The notes under the pieces: model-generated
What the model saw: the letters and a program-made list of their open reading frames with translations, nothing else
The model's database searches: none
What the model was told of the DNA's origin: nothing
Assembly (NCBI GenBank): GCA_030916555.1
Contig: JAUPWK010000019.1
Location: 1 to 7,275, forward strand
Source: Patescibacteria group bacterium
Lineage (GTDB): Bacteria > Patescibacteriota > Patescibacteriia > UBA9934
Length of the DNA: 7,275 nt
Direction of reading: 5' to 3'
Made by a program: the position numbers and the translations under genes
In this document: one piece after another, positions 1 through 5,138 of the stretch
Numbering within the stretch: the first letter of the stretch is position 1
Layout of the letters: each line of letters starts with the position of its first letter

Positions 1-14
1 AGCCAAGACTTTTT

Positions 15-90
15 TGGTAGCTGGGGCGGGGATCGAACCCGCGACAACAGGCTTATGAGTCCTGTGCTCTACCAACTGAGCTACCCAGCC
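15..90 (-). tRNA. tRNA-Met (CAU), elongator type
   Basis: A complete 76-nt cloverleaf can be folded on the minus strand. It has acceptor GGCTGGG/CCCAGCT, a D arm GCTC/GAGC with GG in the loop, an anticodon arm with loop CTCATAA (U33, anticodon CAU, A37), a 5-base variable loop, and a T arm GCGGG/CCCGC with loop TTCGATC. Discriminator A73 and CCA are encoded. It is not the initiator: there is no C1-A72 mismatch and no GGG/CCC anticodon stem. A tRNA-Ile2 (CAU read after lysidine modification) is possible, but the U4-A69 pair resembles elongator Met more than Ile2. Two oddities are visible: a G1-U72 wobble at the end of the acceptor and an A31/G39 mismatch closing the anticodon loop. Confidence 0.95.
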
Positions 91-153
91 AAAATGCCGC
101 AAAACTATAACAAAAAATCTGAGATAGGGCAAGAGTCGCCATGGCGGCATTTT
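91..153. repeat. 10-bp perfect inverted repeat bracketing the tRNA promoter
   Basis: AAAATGCCGC at 91-100 and GCGGCATTTT at 144-153 are exact reverse complements, 43 bases apart. The tRNA promoter lies between them. A second small palindrome, CGCCATGGCG, sits at 137-146 and overlaps the right arm. The arms could be a bipartite operator shared by the divergent tRNA and membrane-protein genes, or a chance repeat; no function can be assigned from sequence. Confidence 0.4.
104..132 (-). promoter_or_regulatory. Promoter of the tRNA-Met gene
   Basis: On the minus strand a -35 box TTGCCC (132-127) is followed by a 17-base spacer and a -10 box TATAGT (109-104). This places the transcription start about 6-8 bases ahead of the mature tRNA 5' end at 90, as expected for a short pre-tRNA leader. 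The -10 matches consensus at five of six positions and the -35 at four of six. The call rests on these matches, the ideal spacing and the position. Confidence 0.6.
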
Positions 154-155
154 TC

Positions 156-164
156 TGCTAAAAT
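156..164 (+). promoter_or_regulatory. Extended -10 promoter close to the start codon
   Basis: TGCTAAAAT matches an extended -10 (TG-N-TAAAAT). No convincing -35 lies 17 bases upstream. Transcription would start around 170-172, leaving a leader of about 5 bases or none before the ATG at 176. This fits a leaderless or near-leaderless mRNA and the absence of a Shine-Dalgarno sequence there. Confidence 0.4.
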
Positions 165-175
165 ACTTGCGTATT

Positions 176-655
176 ATGACCACCACAACTCACACCGCTA
201 TCGGCACCCTGGTCGGCACTGCGGTGGGCAACCCGCTCCTTGGCTTTATCCTTGGACTCTCCTCGCACTATCTTGTGGACATGATTCCGCACGGCGACAT
301 GTTCATGCGCGAGCCTGATAATCTCGTCAATAAAATCACCGAAAAACTAGCCCACGTCTTTGTCATCACTGACATTGCGCTTGGACTCACACTCCTTACA
401 GTTCTTGGGTATTTCTTGCCAAACGAAATTACGAGAAGTCCGGTGTACATTGCGAGCATCTTTGGAAGCATCTTGCCAGACCTCATGGTTGGAATAAACG
501 ATCTCGTGAAAACTGCGCTTGGTCGTAAGCACACGCAAGTTCATTTCTTTTTTCATGACTTCTTTTGTCGCAAGCACGGCGACCCTAAGCTTCGTTATGC
601 ACTCGCAGCACAAGCTCTTTTTGTGCTCGGTGTTATCTACTATTTCTCCATCTAA
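176..655 (+). CDS. Small YdjM-like membrane protein of unknown function
   Basis: This encodes a 159-residue membrane protein with about three to four hydrophobic segments (roughly residues 8-30, 60-85, 88-103 and the C-terminal end). Near the N-terminus His6 is followed by SHYLVDMIPHGD (about residues 30-41), and GSILPD occurs in the middle. This His/Asp-bearing pattern on membrane helices recalls the YdjM/LexA-regulated 'metal-dependent hydrolase' membrane family (Pfam YdjM). That assignment is by motif memory only, and enzymatic activity is unproven. A His-rich stretch (HTQVHFFFHDFF, then CRKHGD) follows the third hydrophobic segment and could be metal binding. I chose the ATG at 176; a TTG three codons earlier is in frame but has no better signal. 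No ribosome binding site is visible. The gene converges on the minus-strand operon with three bases between stop codons and no terminator. Confidence 0.72.
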   Translation: MTTTTHTAIGTLVGTAVGNPLLGFILGLSSHYLVDMIPHGDMFMREPDNLVNKITEKLAHVFVITDIALGLTLLTVLGYFLPNEITRSPVYIASIFGSILPDLMVGINDLVKTALGRKHTQVHFFFHDFFCRKHGDPKLRYALAAQALFVLGVIYYFSI

Positions 656-658
656 CCG

Positions 659-1150
659 CTAAAGCACTGCTCCACCCGCTAAACTAAGCAGCGTCACAAC
701 ACTCGCGCCAACGAGCATCCCAAACAGGATTCCCGCAGCTGCCTGCTTAAACGGAATTTTGAGAGCTACGGCCGCAAATGATGCGGTCCAAACCCCGGTG
801 AGTGGAAACGGGATTACAAGAAACAGAAACAGTGCCAAGGCACCATATTTTGCATATCGATCCTTAAGTTTATTTTTTGCGCGATCAATCACAGCGTCAA
901 GGGGACGAAGCAGCCACGGCAAGTAGCGCTCTACCAGTGCATGAAGAAGTTCAAGACCAAAATAAACTGGAAAGAAAATCAGCGTCGCGCCACAAGCTGC
1001 TAAACAAAAAACAAGACCTGTTGCTAGGTGATACTCATGGATACCAAGCGGAATCGACAATTGATATTCAGTAATTGGGATTGCCGACAGCAAAATCACC
1101 CGTAACCAAGTCGGCAGTCCCGATAGCGCAGCAATCACGACTTCGGTCAT
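659..1150 (-). CDS. COG2426-type small membrane protein (putative small multidrug exporter)
   Basis: This encodes a 163-residue integral membrane protein matching the Sm_multidrug_ex family (PF06695/COG2426). It has the early PITEYQLSIPLGI segment (family: P-x-x-E-x-R-x-x-IPLG), two hydrophobic helices, a basic amphipathic linker (DRAKNKLKDRYAKYG) and then the hallmark P-x-P-x-T-G-x-W-T-A (IPFPLTGVWTASFAA), closed by a Gly-rich helix. Export activity is a family label with little experimental support. The upstream carboxypeptidase stop and this ATG overlap as ATGA (1150-1147), which fixes the start; an in-frame ATG 11 codons earlier lies inside that gene and is unlikely. It is the last gene of the scpA-scpB-dac operon, and no terminator is visible after it. 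Confidence 0.82.
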   Translation of the reverse strand: MTEVVIAALSGLPTWLRVILLSAIPITEYQLSIPLGIHEYHLATGLVFCLAACGATLIFFPVYFGLELLHALVERYLPWLLRPLDAVIDRAKNKLKDRYAKYGALALFLFLVIPFPLTGVWTASFAAVALKIPFKQAAAGILFGMLVGASVVTLLSLAGGAVL

Positions 1151-2118
1151 AAACTCGGCCAAGCAAAAGTTTTGTAGGTCCACCCCGCAAGACTCATAGC
1201 GTCATCAAAGCGGGCGATAATATCATCTGCACCAAGCACGACAATATAAATCTCATTACCATTATGTTCCACAGCTGTAGCCAGACAATATCCGGCCTGA
1301 GGAATATAGCCCGTCTTCCCTGCAGTGATTTGATACGACCCCTGATTTAACAATGAACTTAAAAGTAAATCAGTCGACGGAATGCTTGACACCCTTCCGC
1401 TTGCCTGCTGCACCGATAACTCAGCCGTAGTCATGAATTGCGTCATCTCTGGATGCTGCTTTGCCTCCGCGAGCAAGTATGTGAGCTCCCCCACCGTTGA
1501 TACATTATTCTCCGACAATCCACTCGGATCTTCGAAACGTGTTTGCAGCATTCCAAGCTCAATAGCCTTCGTATTCATCTTCGCAACAAACTCGTCAGCA
1601 CTAAGACCGGATAAACGTACAAGTGCCATAGTGGCGGTGTTATCAGAACCCACCAAACTTGCCCCTAAAATATCTTCAAGATGTGTCGGATCGTTGTAAT
1701 ACAGATATACGCGGCCAGTGCCCGCAAAATCTTCAGGCAAAATCTTAGCGTATGTAGCTAAATTTGGCTCAGTTTCCAAAAATACAATCGCCGACATGAG
1801 TTTCGTAATACTCCCGATTGGCCGGACCTCATTCGGGTTTTTTGAAAATAATGTCACACCACTCGCAGCATCGATTACTACCGCGCTTCTCGCGGAAGTT
1901 ACCACGCCAAATGACTGTAAATCCACTTTAGTTGGAGGTGGAATGGGCTTATCAGCCGCCATCGGTAATGTTGCAGCCTGCATTGATACAAGTCCGCCCA
2001 CCACACTTTCCGTCGATACAGGAACTCCCGCCTGCCATTCCAAAACAGCGCCGTCAACAGGAAAAAAATTGACAATGCTCGCTGCAAATAAGAGATGGGA
2101 TAAGGCTTTGGCGATCAT
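1147..2118 (-). CDS. dacA: D-alanyl-D-alanine carboxypeptidase (PBP5/DacA-type serine peptidase)
   Basis: This encodes a 323-residue peptidase S11 (penicillin-binding protein 5-like) expected to trim the terminal D-Ala from peptidoglycan pentapeptides outside the membrane. All three active-site motifs are present: S103-I-T-K106 (nucleophile and general base), S158-D-N160, and K268-T-G270. A hydrophobic N-terminus (about residues 1-23) acts as signal peptide or anchor, followed by a Pro-rich linker (PIPPPTK, residues 58-64). The protein ends about 50 residues after KTG, so the C-terminal PBP5 beta-domain and membrane-anchoring helix are absent; attachment would depend on the N-terminus. The start overlaps the scpB stop as ATGA, and its own stop overlaps the next gene the same way. 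A Ser transpeptidase-like or beta-lactamase role is less likely given the SxxK/SDN/KTG spacing. The symbol is by family, not orthology. Confidence 0.9.
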   Translation of the reverse strand: MIAKALSHLLFAASIVNFFPVDGAVLEWQAGVPVSTESVVGGLVSMQAATLPMAADKPIPPPTKVDLQSFGVVTSARSAVVIDAASGVTLFSKNPNEVRPIGSITKLMSAIVFLETEPNLATYAKILPEDFAGTGRVYLYYNDPTHLEDILGASLVGSDNTATMALVRLSGLSADEFVAKMNTKAIELGMLQTRFEDPSGLSENNVSTVGELTYLLAEAKQHPEMTQFMTTAELSVQQASGRVSSIPSTDLLLSSLLNQGSYQITAGKTGYIPQAGYCLATAVEHNGNEIYIVVLGADDIIARFDDAMSLAGWTYKTFAWPSL

Positions 2119-2678
2119 ACACTTGCTGGAGGTGTCTCGGTCATCACTGTTGCGAGTAATTTATCAATATGTGCATTCCCATGCAGCGTCGCGTAATCCG
2201 GCAACTCCTCTTTGCTATGCAGTCCCATGAACCGCAAAGCATCAGGAGACAACGAAAATACCGACTGTAGCTTGGCCGCGTCATCACGCTCCTCAATCAA
2301 TCCTCGCATGAGCAAGTTACGCAAAATCAAACTACAGTTTACACCACGAATAGCCTCAATCTCTGGTTTCGTGACCGGACCCCGATACGCAATGATCGTG
2401 AGCGCCTCTAAAGATGGACGCGTAAGCTCTGGAGCGACCTCGTCTTTAGCTAAACGCGCTACCACTTCAGCACTCTCTGGATTCGTTACAAGTTGAACCG
2501 TGCCATCCAATGACAATACGTGAACGCCTGAACCTTCGACGTTTCGCAATCGTGTAAGCTCATCAAGTGCAGACAAGACGTCGACATCATTCGCGCCCGT
2601 AACTTTAATGAGCTCCTTCACAGAGATGGGCTTGGTAGCCACAAAGAGACAGGCTTCAATACTGGCTAGTAAATTCAT
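2115..2678 (-). CDS. scpB: Segregation and condensation protein B (ScpB)
   Basis: This encodes a 187-residue ScpB, the kite-like winged-helix subunit that dimerises and, with ScpA, bridges the heads of the SMC ATPase in the bacterial condensin complex. The family signature is clear: LTRPSLEALTIIAYRGPVTK followed by PEIEAIRGVNCSLILRNLLMRGLIEE in the second winged helix (about residues 85-131). The N-terminus (IEACLFVATKPISVKELIK) matches the first winged helix. The usual RxxxPGRPxLYxTT segment after GLIEE is degenerate here (ERDDAAKLQSVFSLS). The ATG overlaps the scpA TGA by 4 bases, implying translational coupling, which suits a stoichiometric complex. Length is normal for the family. Confidence 0.94.
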   Translation of the reverse strand: MNLLASIEACLFVATKPISVKELIKVTGANDVDVLSALDELTRLRNVEGSGVHVLSLDGTVQLVTNPESAEVVARLAKDEVAPELTRPSLEALTIIAYRGPVTKPEIEAIRGVNCSLILRNLLMRGLIEERDDAAKLQSVFSLSPDALRFMGLHSKEELPDYATLHGNAHIDKLLATVMTETPPASV

Positions 2679-3376
2679 ACGCGTTTCAATTGAATATCTG
2701 CAAACGACCCCGACTGCTCCGCTCTCACTGCCCGTCGACGCAATAACTCTAGGAGTGCCAAGAAACTCACCACGACCTCCATCTTCGATCCGGCACTGCT
2801 CACGACCTCATTAAATGACATCGTCGCCTTACTCCGCAACGCCTCGGTAAGTTCCTCAAGCCGCTCCTCAACGGATTTCGTCCGCTCCATACTCGCCTGC
2901 TGGAGCGCAAAGAACGGCTGTAGACGCTTTAAAATCGACTGATAGAGTTCTTGTAAGGCGGTCGGGGTCACATTGGTCGCAGGCGCGAAGGCCACCTCCT
3001 GAACACGCTGTGACTTCACAAACGGTCGAGTAAACATTCGTGCTTTCAAATAGCGCTCCTCAAGCTCCCGTGCCGCGGCAGCATATTCCTGATACAGCCG
3101 TAACTGATCCTGAAGTCTGTCTGCGCCCTCATCCTCATCTTTGATATGTAAATACGGCATGAGCTCGCGGCTCTTCATGTAAATGAGGCGCGATGCCACA
3201 AGCAAGAAGTCAGCCAGTTCGTCGCTTGGCACTTCATGCGACTCAAGATGCGCTAAATACTCCTCCGCTACTTTCGCCAGCGAAACCTTGGTAATTTCAA
3301 GTTCCCTTTTCTCAATTAACTCCAAAAGCAGCCCCAAAGGACCAGAAAAATCCTCTTGTACAACAGCAAACTGCAT
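2675..3376 (-). CDS. scpA: Segregation and condensation protein A (ScpA), kleisin
   Basis: This encodes a 233-residue kleisin subunit of SMC-ScpAB, which links the two SMC heads and organises and segregates the chromosome. The N-terminal kleisin helix motif is plain: FSGPLGLLLELIEKRELEIT (family: F-x-GPLDLLLxLI; the usual Asp is Gly here), followed by LAKVAEEYL and the SRLIYMKSRELMP segment at about residues 62-74. The C-terminus has the winged helix (VVVSFLALLELLRRRAVRAEQ) that contacts SMC. A charged helical linker spans about residues 80-115. I placed the start at ATG 3376 because the reading frame upstream enters the aspS terminator hairpin and adds residues unlike the family. No Shine-Dalgarno is visible. 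It is the first gene of a four-gene operon; smc is not in the window. Confidence 0.93.
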   Translation of the reverse strand: MQFAVVQEDFSGPLGLLLELIEKRELEITKVSLAKVAEEYLAHLESHEVPSDELADFLLVASRLIYMKSRELMPYLHIKDEDEGADRLQDQLRLYQEYAAAARELEERYLKARMFTRPFVKSQRVQEVAFAPATNVTPTALQELYQSILKRLQPFFALQQASMERTKSVEERLEELTEALRSKATMSFNEVVSSAGSKMEVVVSFLALLELLRRRAVRAEQSGSFADIQLKRV

Positions 3377-3385
3377 ATCGGGGAT

Positions 3386-3394
3386 ATTGTAACA
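3386..3394 (-). promoter_or_regulatory. Possible extended -10 promoter of the scp operon
   Basis: TGTTACAAT on the minus strand (TG-N-TACAAT) ends 9 bases before the scpA ATG and lies directly after the aspS terminator T-run. No good -35 is seen at the usual distance. Something must drive the operon beyond that terminator, and this is the best candidate. It would give a nearly leaderless mRNA. Confidence 0.35.
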
Positions 3395-3395
3395 G

Positions 3396-3425
3396 AAAAA
3401 GCCCTTTCGCATAGCGCAAAAGGGC
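3396..3425 (-). terminator. Rho-independent terminator of aspS
   Basis: On the minus strand GCCCTTTTGC, loop GCTAT and GCGAAAGGGC form a 10-bp stem with one G-U pair, followed by TTTTT. It begins 13 bases past the aspS stop and precedes the scpA start. aspS is therefore a separate transcription unit from the scp operon. The plus-strand side has only an interrupted T stretch, so termination is mainly for minus-strand transcripts. Confidence 0.85.
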
Positions 3426-3438
3426 CTTTCTTCAATTA

Positions 3439-4836
3439 CTATGCGAGCTTAATATTCGCCTCCTTAAGCGCCTTCTCAGGCAATGGCGACGGCGCACCCA
3501 TCATATGATCCTTGGCATTTCCATCCTTCGGGAAAGCCATGACTTCACGAATGTTAGCTTCACCTTGGAACAGCGCCAACACACGGTCAATGCCAAGGGC
3601 AATACCGCCATGTGGTGGAGCTCCGAACTCGAAAGCCTGGAGCATGTGACCAAACTGTTCATCAATCTGCTCGGCAGTGAAGCCCATGATCTCAAACACG
3701 GATCGCAACGCTTCAGGGCGATGATTGCGGATAGATCCGCCACCAATCTCAAAGCCATTTAAGACAATGTCGTACTGACTTGTAATGATGTTTGCGATAT
3801 CTTCTTTATTCATGAGCTTATCGCGCCACTCAGGCAAGGCTGCTGAAAATGGGTTATGGGTGAATGTCCAACCGCCATCCTCAGTCTTCTCAAAGAATGG
3901 GAAATCGACTACCCAGAGGAAAGCGAATTCATTTGGATCGTTCTTATCGACACGAATATCCGGTCGGTCCGTACCGTGCTTCTCCATGGCTTCTTTATAA
4001 GACATGTGTGGGAATGGGACTTGTTGCATCTTGGCATCTGGTCGATATTTCTTCACCATGTCAATGAGCATGGTTTCAATCAACTGCATGACCTGCTCAC
4101 GCTCCACAAAACTCATCTCAAGATCGAGCTGTGTGAACTCAGGCTGACGATCTCCGCGCTGATCCTCATCACGGAAGCATTTGGCAAACTGATAATAGCG
4201 CTCCACACCAGACACCATAAGCAGTTGCTTAAACTGCTGTGGTGACTGCGGCAAAACGTAAAAATTCTGAGGATGGAGGCGTGATGGAACAATGAATTCA
4301 CGCGCGCCTTCCGGCGTGCCCTTGGTCAAAACTGGGGTCTCAACTTCAATGAAACCCTCGTTACCAAGATACTGACGCATATCTTGAAACATGGCGCTTC
4401 GGGTACGCAGATTTTTCTGCATACGCTCAGAACGAAGATCAAGATAACGATACGTCAAACGAGCTTCCTCGTTCACCGGACGCGTATCCTTATCAATCTC
4501 AAACGGTGGCGTCTTTGACTCATTCAAAACAACAACCGACTTCGCTAACAACTCAACCGTGCCAGTTTTTAGCTTATCGTTAATTTGCTTAGCGCCACGA
4601 GCCTGAACAACACCGGTAATCTCCACCACCCACTCTGAACGAACCTTATTCGCGATCTCTGCAGAATCCCCAAGTTCACCCGGCACTGCCACAATCTGCA
4701 GCAAACCTTCACGGTCCCGAAGATCAAAAAATGCCACCTTGCCCATATCACGACGAGCGTGAATCCATCCAGCTACCGTTACCGTCTCCCCAACCTTTGC
4801 CACAATCTCTGAAGTCAATAAACGTTGCATAATCAT
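3439..4836 (-). CDS. aspS: Aspartyl-tRNA synthetase, bacterial type lacking the GAD domain
   Basis: This encodes a 465-residue class II synthetase that charges tRNA-Asp. The N-terminal OB-fold anticodon-binding domain (about 1-105) carries GWIHARRDMGK and FFDLRDREG. The catalytic core has RYLDLR (130-135), motif 1 around GFIEVETPVLTKGTPEGARE (161-180), motif 2 CFRDEDQRGDRQPEF (220-234), GFEIGGGSIR (361-370) and motif 3 GIALGIDRVLALF (411-423). These motifs are the bacterial, not archaeal, form. Bacterial AspRS is normally about 590 residues with a GAD domain between YGSDKPDLR-like and LWVIDFPMFE-like segments; here HGTDRPDIR (287-295) meets LWVVDFPFFE (307-316) after about 11 residues, so the GAD domain is cleanly absent. 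Met31 and Lys83 align with E. coli Leu30 and Lys81, hinting at a tRNA-Asp-specific (discriminating) enzyme. An ATG two codons in (4830) is an alternative start; neither has a Shine-Dalgarno. A T-box leader controls it. Confidence 0.97.
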   Translation of the reverse strand: MIMQRLLTSEIVAKVGETVTVAGWIHARRDMGKVAFFDLRDREGLLQIVAVPGELGDSAEIANKVRSEWVVEITGVVQARGAKQINDKLKTGTVELLAKSVVVLNESKTPPFEIDKDTRPVNEEARLTYRYLDLRSERMQKNLRTRSAMFQDMRQYLGNEGFIEVETPVLTKGTPEGAREFIVPSRLHPQNFYVLPQSPQQFKQLLMVSGVERYYQFAKCFRDEDQRGDRQPEFTQLDLEMSFVEREQVMQLIETMLIDMVKKYRPDAKMQQVPFPHMSYKEAMEKHGTDRPDIRVDKNDPNEFAFLWVVDFPFFEKTEDGGWTFTHNPFSAALPEWRDKLMNKEDIANIITSQYDIVLNGFEIGGGSIRNHRPEALRSVFEIMGFTAEQIDEQFGHMLQAFEFGAPPHGGIALGIDRVLALFQGEANIREVMAFPKDGNAKDHMMGAPSPLPEKALKEANIKLA

Positions 4837-4856
4837 TTATCTATTAGCGGATAAGG

Positions 4857-4966
4857 CTTTTATTTGAGTTCAGTTTGGATGAACGGGATGCTTTGGTCGA
4901 GGCGTAGGCAACCCTACGGTGAGAGCAAAACAGGGACCCGTGAGTCCAAAATGGACCAAATAAAAG
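4857..4966 (-). other. Unassigned structured segment in the aspS 5' leader
   Basis: This lies between the T-box terminator and the aspS start. CTTTTATTTG (4857-4866, plus strand) and CAAATAAAAG (4957-4966) are exact 10-bp inverted repeats at its ends. Inside, TTTGGTC (4892-4898) can pair with GACCAAA (4954-4960), which shares four bases with the outer stem, so the two pairings compete. Further stems are CGTAGG/CCTACG (4903-4918, 4-base loop), GTTCA/TGAAC (4868-4884), GTCCA/TGGAC (4944-4956) and the alternative GGAC/GTCC (4934-4947). I recognise no known riboswitch, ribozyme or protein-binding leader. It may be a second regulatory element of the aspS mRNA, a small RNA of either strand, or a MITE-like insertion, though no flanking target duplication is seen. 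Confidence 0.45.
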
Positions 4967-4973
4967 TGTTATT

Positions 4974-5026
4974 AAAAAATTCGCCCGCACATCACAATTC
5001 TGGTGAATTATGTGTGTAAGGGCGAA
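4974..5026 (-). terminator. T-box regulated intrinsic terminator
   Basis: TTCGCCC (5026-5020) pairs with GGGCGAA (4986-4980). Inside, CACACATAATTC pairs with GAATTGTGATGTG (one bulged A, one G-U) around an ACCA loop, and a run of six T follows (4979-4974). It forms when the antiterminator is not held by uncharged tRNA, stopping transcription about 140 bases before aspS. Confidence 0.92.
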
Positions 5027-5048
5027 CTTCTTCGCGGTGCCACCTTAC
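5016..5048 (-). promoter_or_regulatory. T-box antiterminator
   Basis: GTAAGG pairs with CCTTAC (6 bp), followed by the 7-base bulge TGGCACC on the 5' side only, then GCGAA pairs with TTCGC (5 bp) around a GAAG loop. This is exactly the two-helix, one-bulge architecture of known T-box antiterminators, with no mismatches. Its 3' half (TTCGC CCTTAC, 5026-5016) contains the bases that open the terminator stem, so the two folds exclude each other. Confidence 0.93.
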
Positions 5049-5110
5049 TTTGAACTTTTACGGTGAGTTTTCCCCAAATGCGGATGTCAGCCGCACGCTT
5101 CGATGGCTCC

Positions 5111-5138
5111 AAGATAGCGCATAGGGTAAACTTGTCAA
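5111..5138 (-). promoter_or_regulatory. Promoter of the T-box/aspS unit
   Basis: On the minus strand a perfect -35 TTGACA (5138-5133) is followed by a 16-base spacer and TATCTT (5116-5111; TATAAT matches at four of six). Transcription would begin near 5104, directly ahead of the specifier hairpin. The -35 shares bases with the -35 of the divergent gene. Confidence 0.62.

Larger units (their letters stand above)
4974..5104 (-). ncRNA. T-box riboswitch (tRNA-Asp-responsive), transcription-terminating
   Basis: On the minus strand the leader contains the canonical T-box core AAGGTGGCACCGCG (5046-5033). About 30 bases upstream, hairpin TGCGG-CTGACAT-CCGCA (5095-5079) exposes GAC (5088-5086), the Asp codon, followed by A as at T-box specifiers. 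UGACA in this loop is complementary to U33-A37 of a typical tRNA-Asp anticodon loop. The bulge reads UGGC; its fourth base C pairs with the G73 discriminator usual in tRNA-Asp, and UGG pairs with CCA. Uncharged tRNA-Asp should stabilise the antiterminator and allow aspS transcription. From the predicted start near 5104 the element is about 130 nt, with no room for a standard Stem I. The linker has at most a weak AACT/AGTT stem. The T-box identity is firm; the Asp specificity and 5' boundary are inferred. Confidence 0.92.

Noticed and set aside
15..90. Initiator tRNA-fMet
   Set aside because: It lacks the C1-A72 mismatch and the three G-C pairs next to the anticodon loop.
55..318. 87-codon plus-strand frame overlapping the tRNA
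   Set aside because: It runs through the tRNA gene on the opposite strand and in another frame of the membrane protein gene; the protein has no recognisable features.
1151..1183. Longer start for the COG2426-like gene at 1183
   Set aside because: It would overlap dacA by 37 bases; the ATGA overlap at 1150 matches the other junctions in the operon.
3377..3412. Longer scpA start at 3412
   Set aside because: It lies inside the aspS terminator hairpin and adds 12 residues not seen in ScpA proteins.
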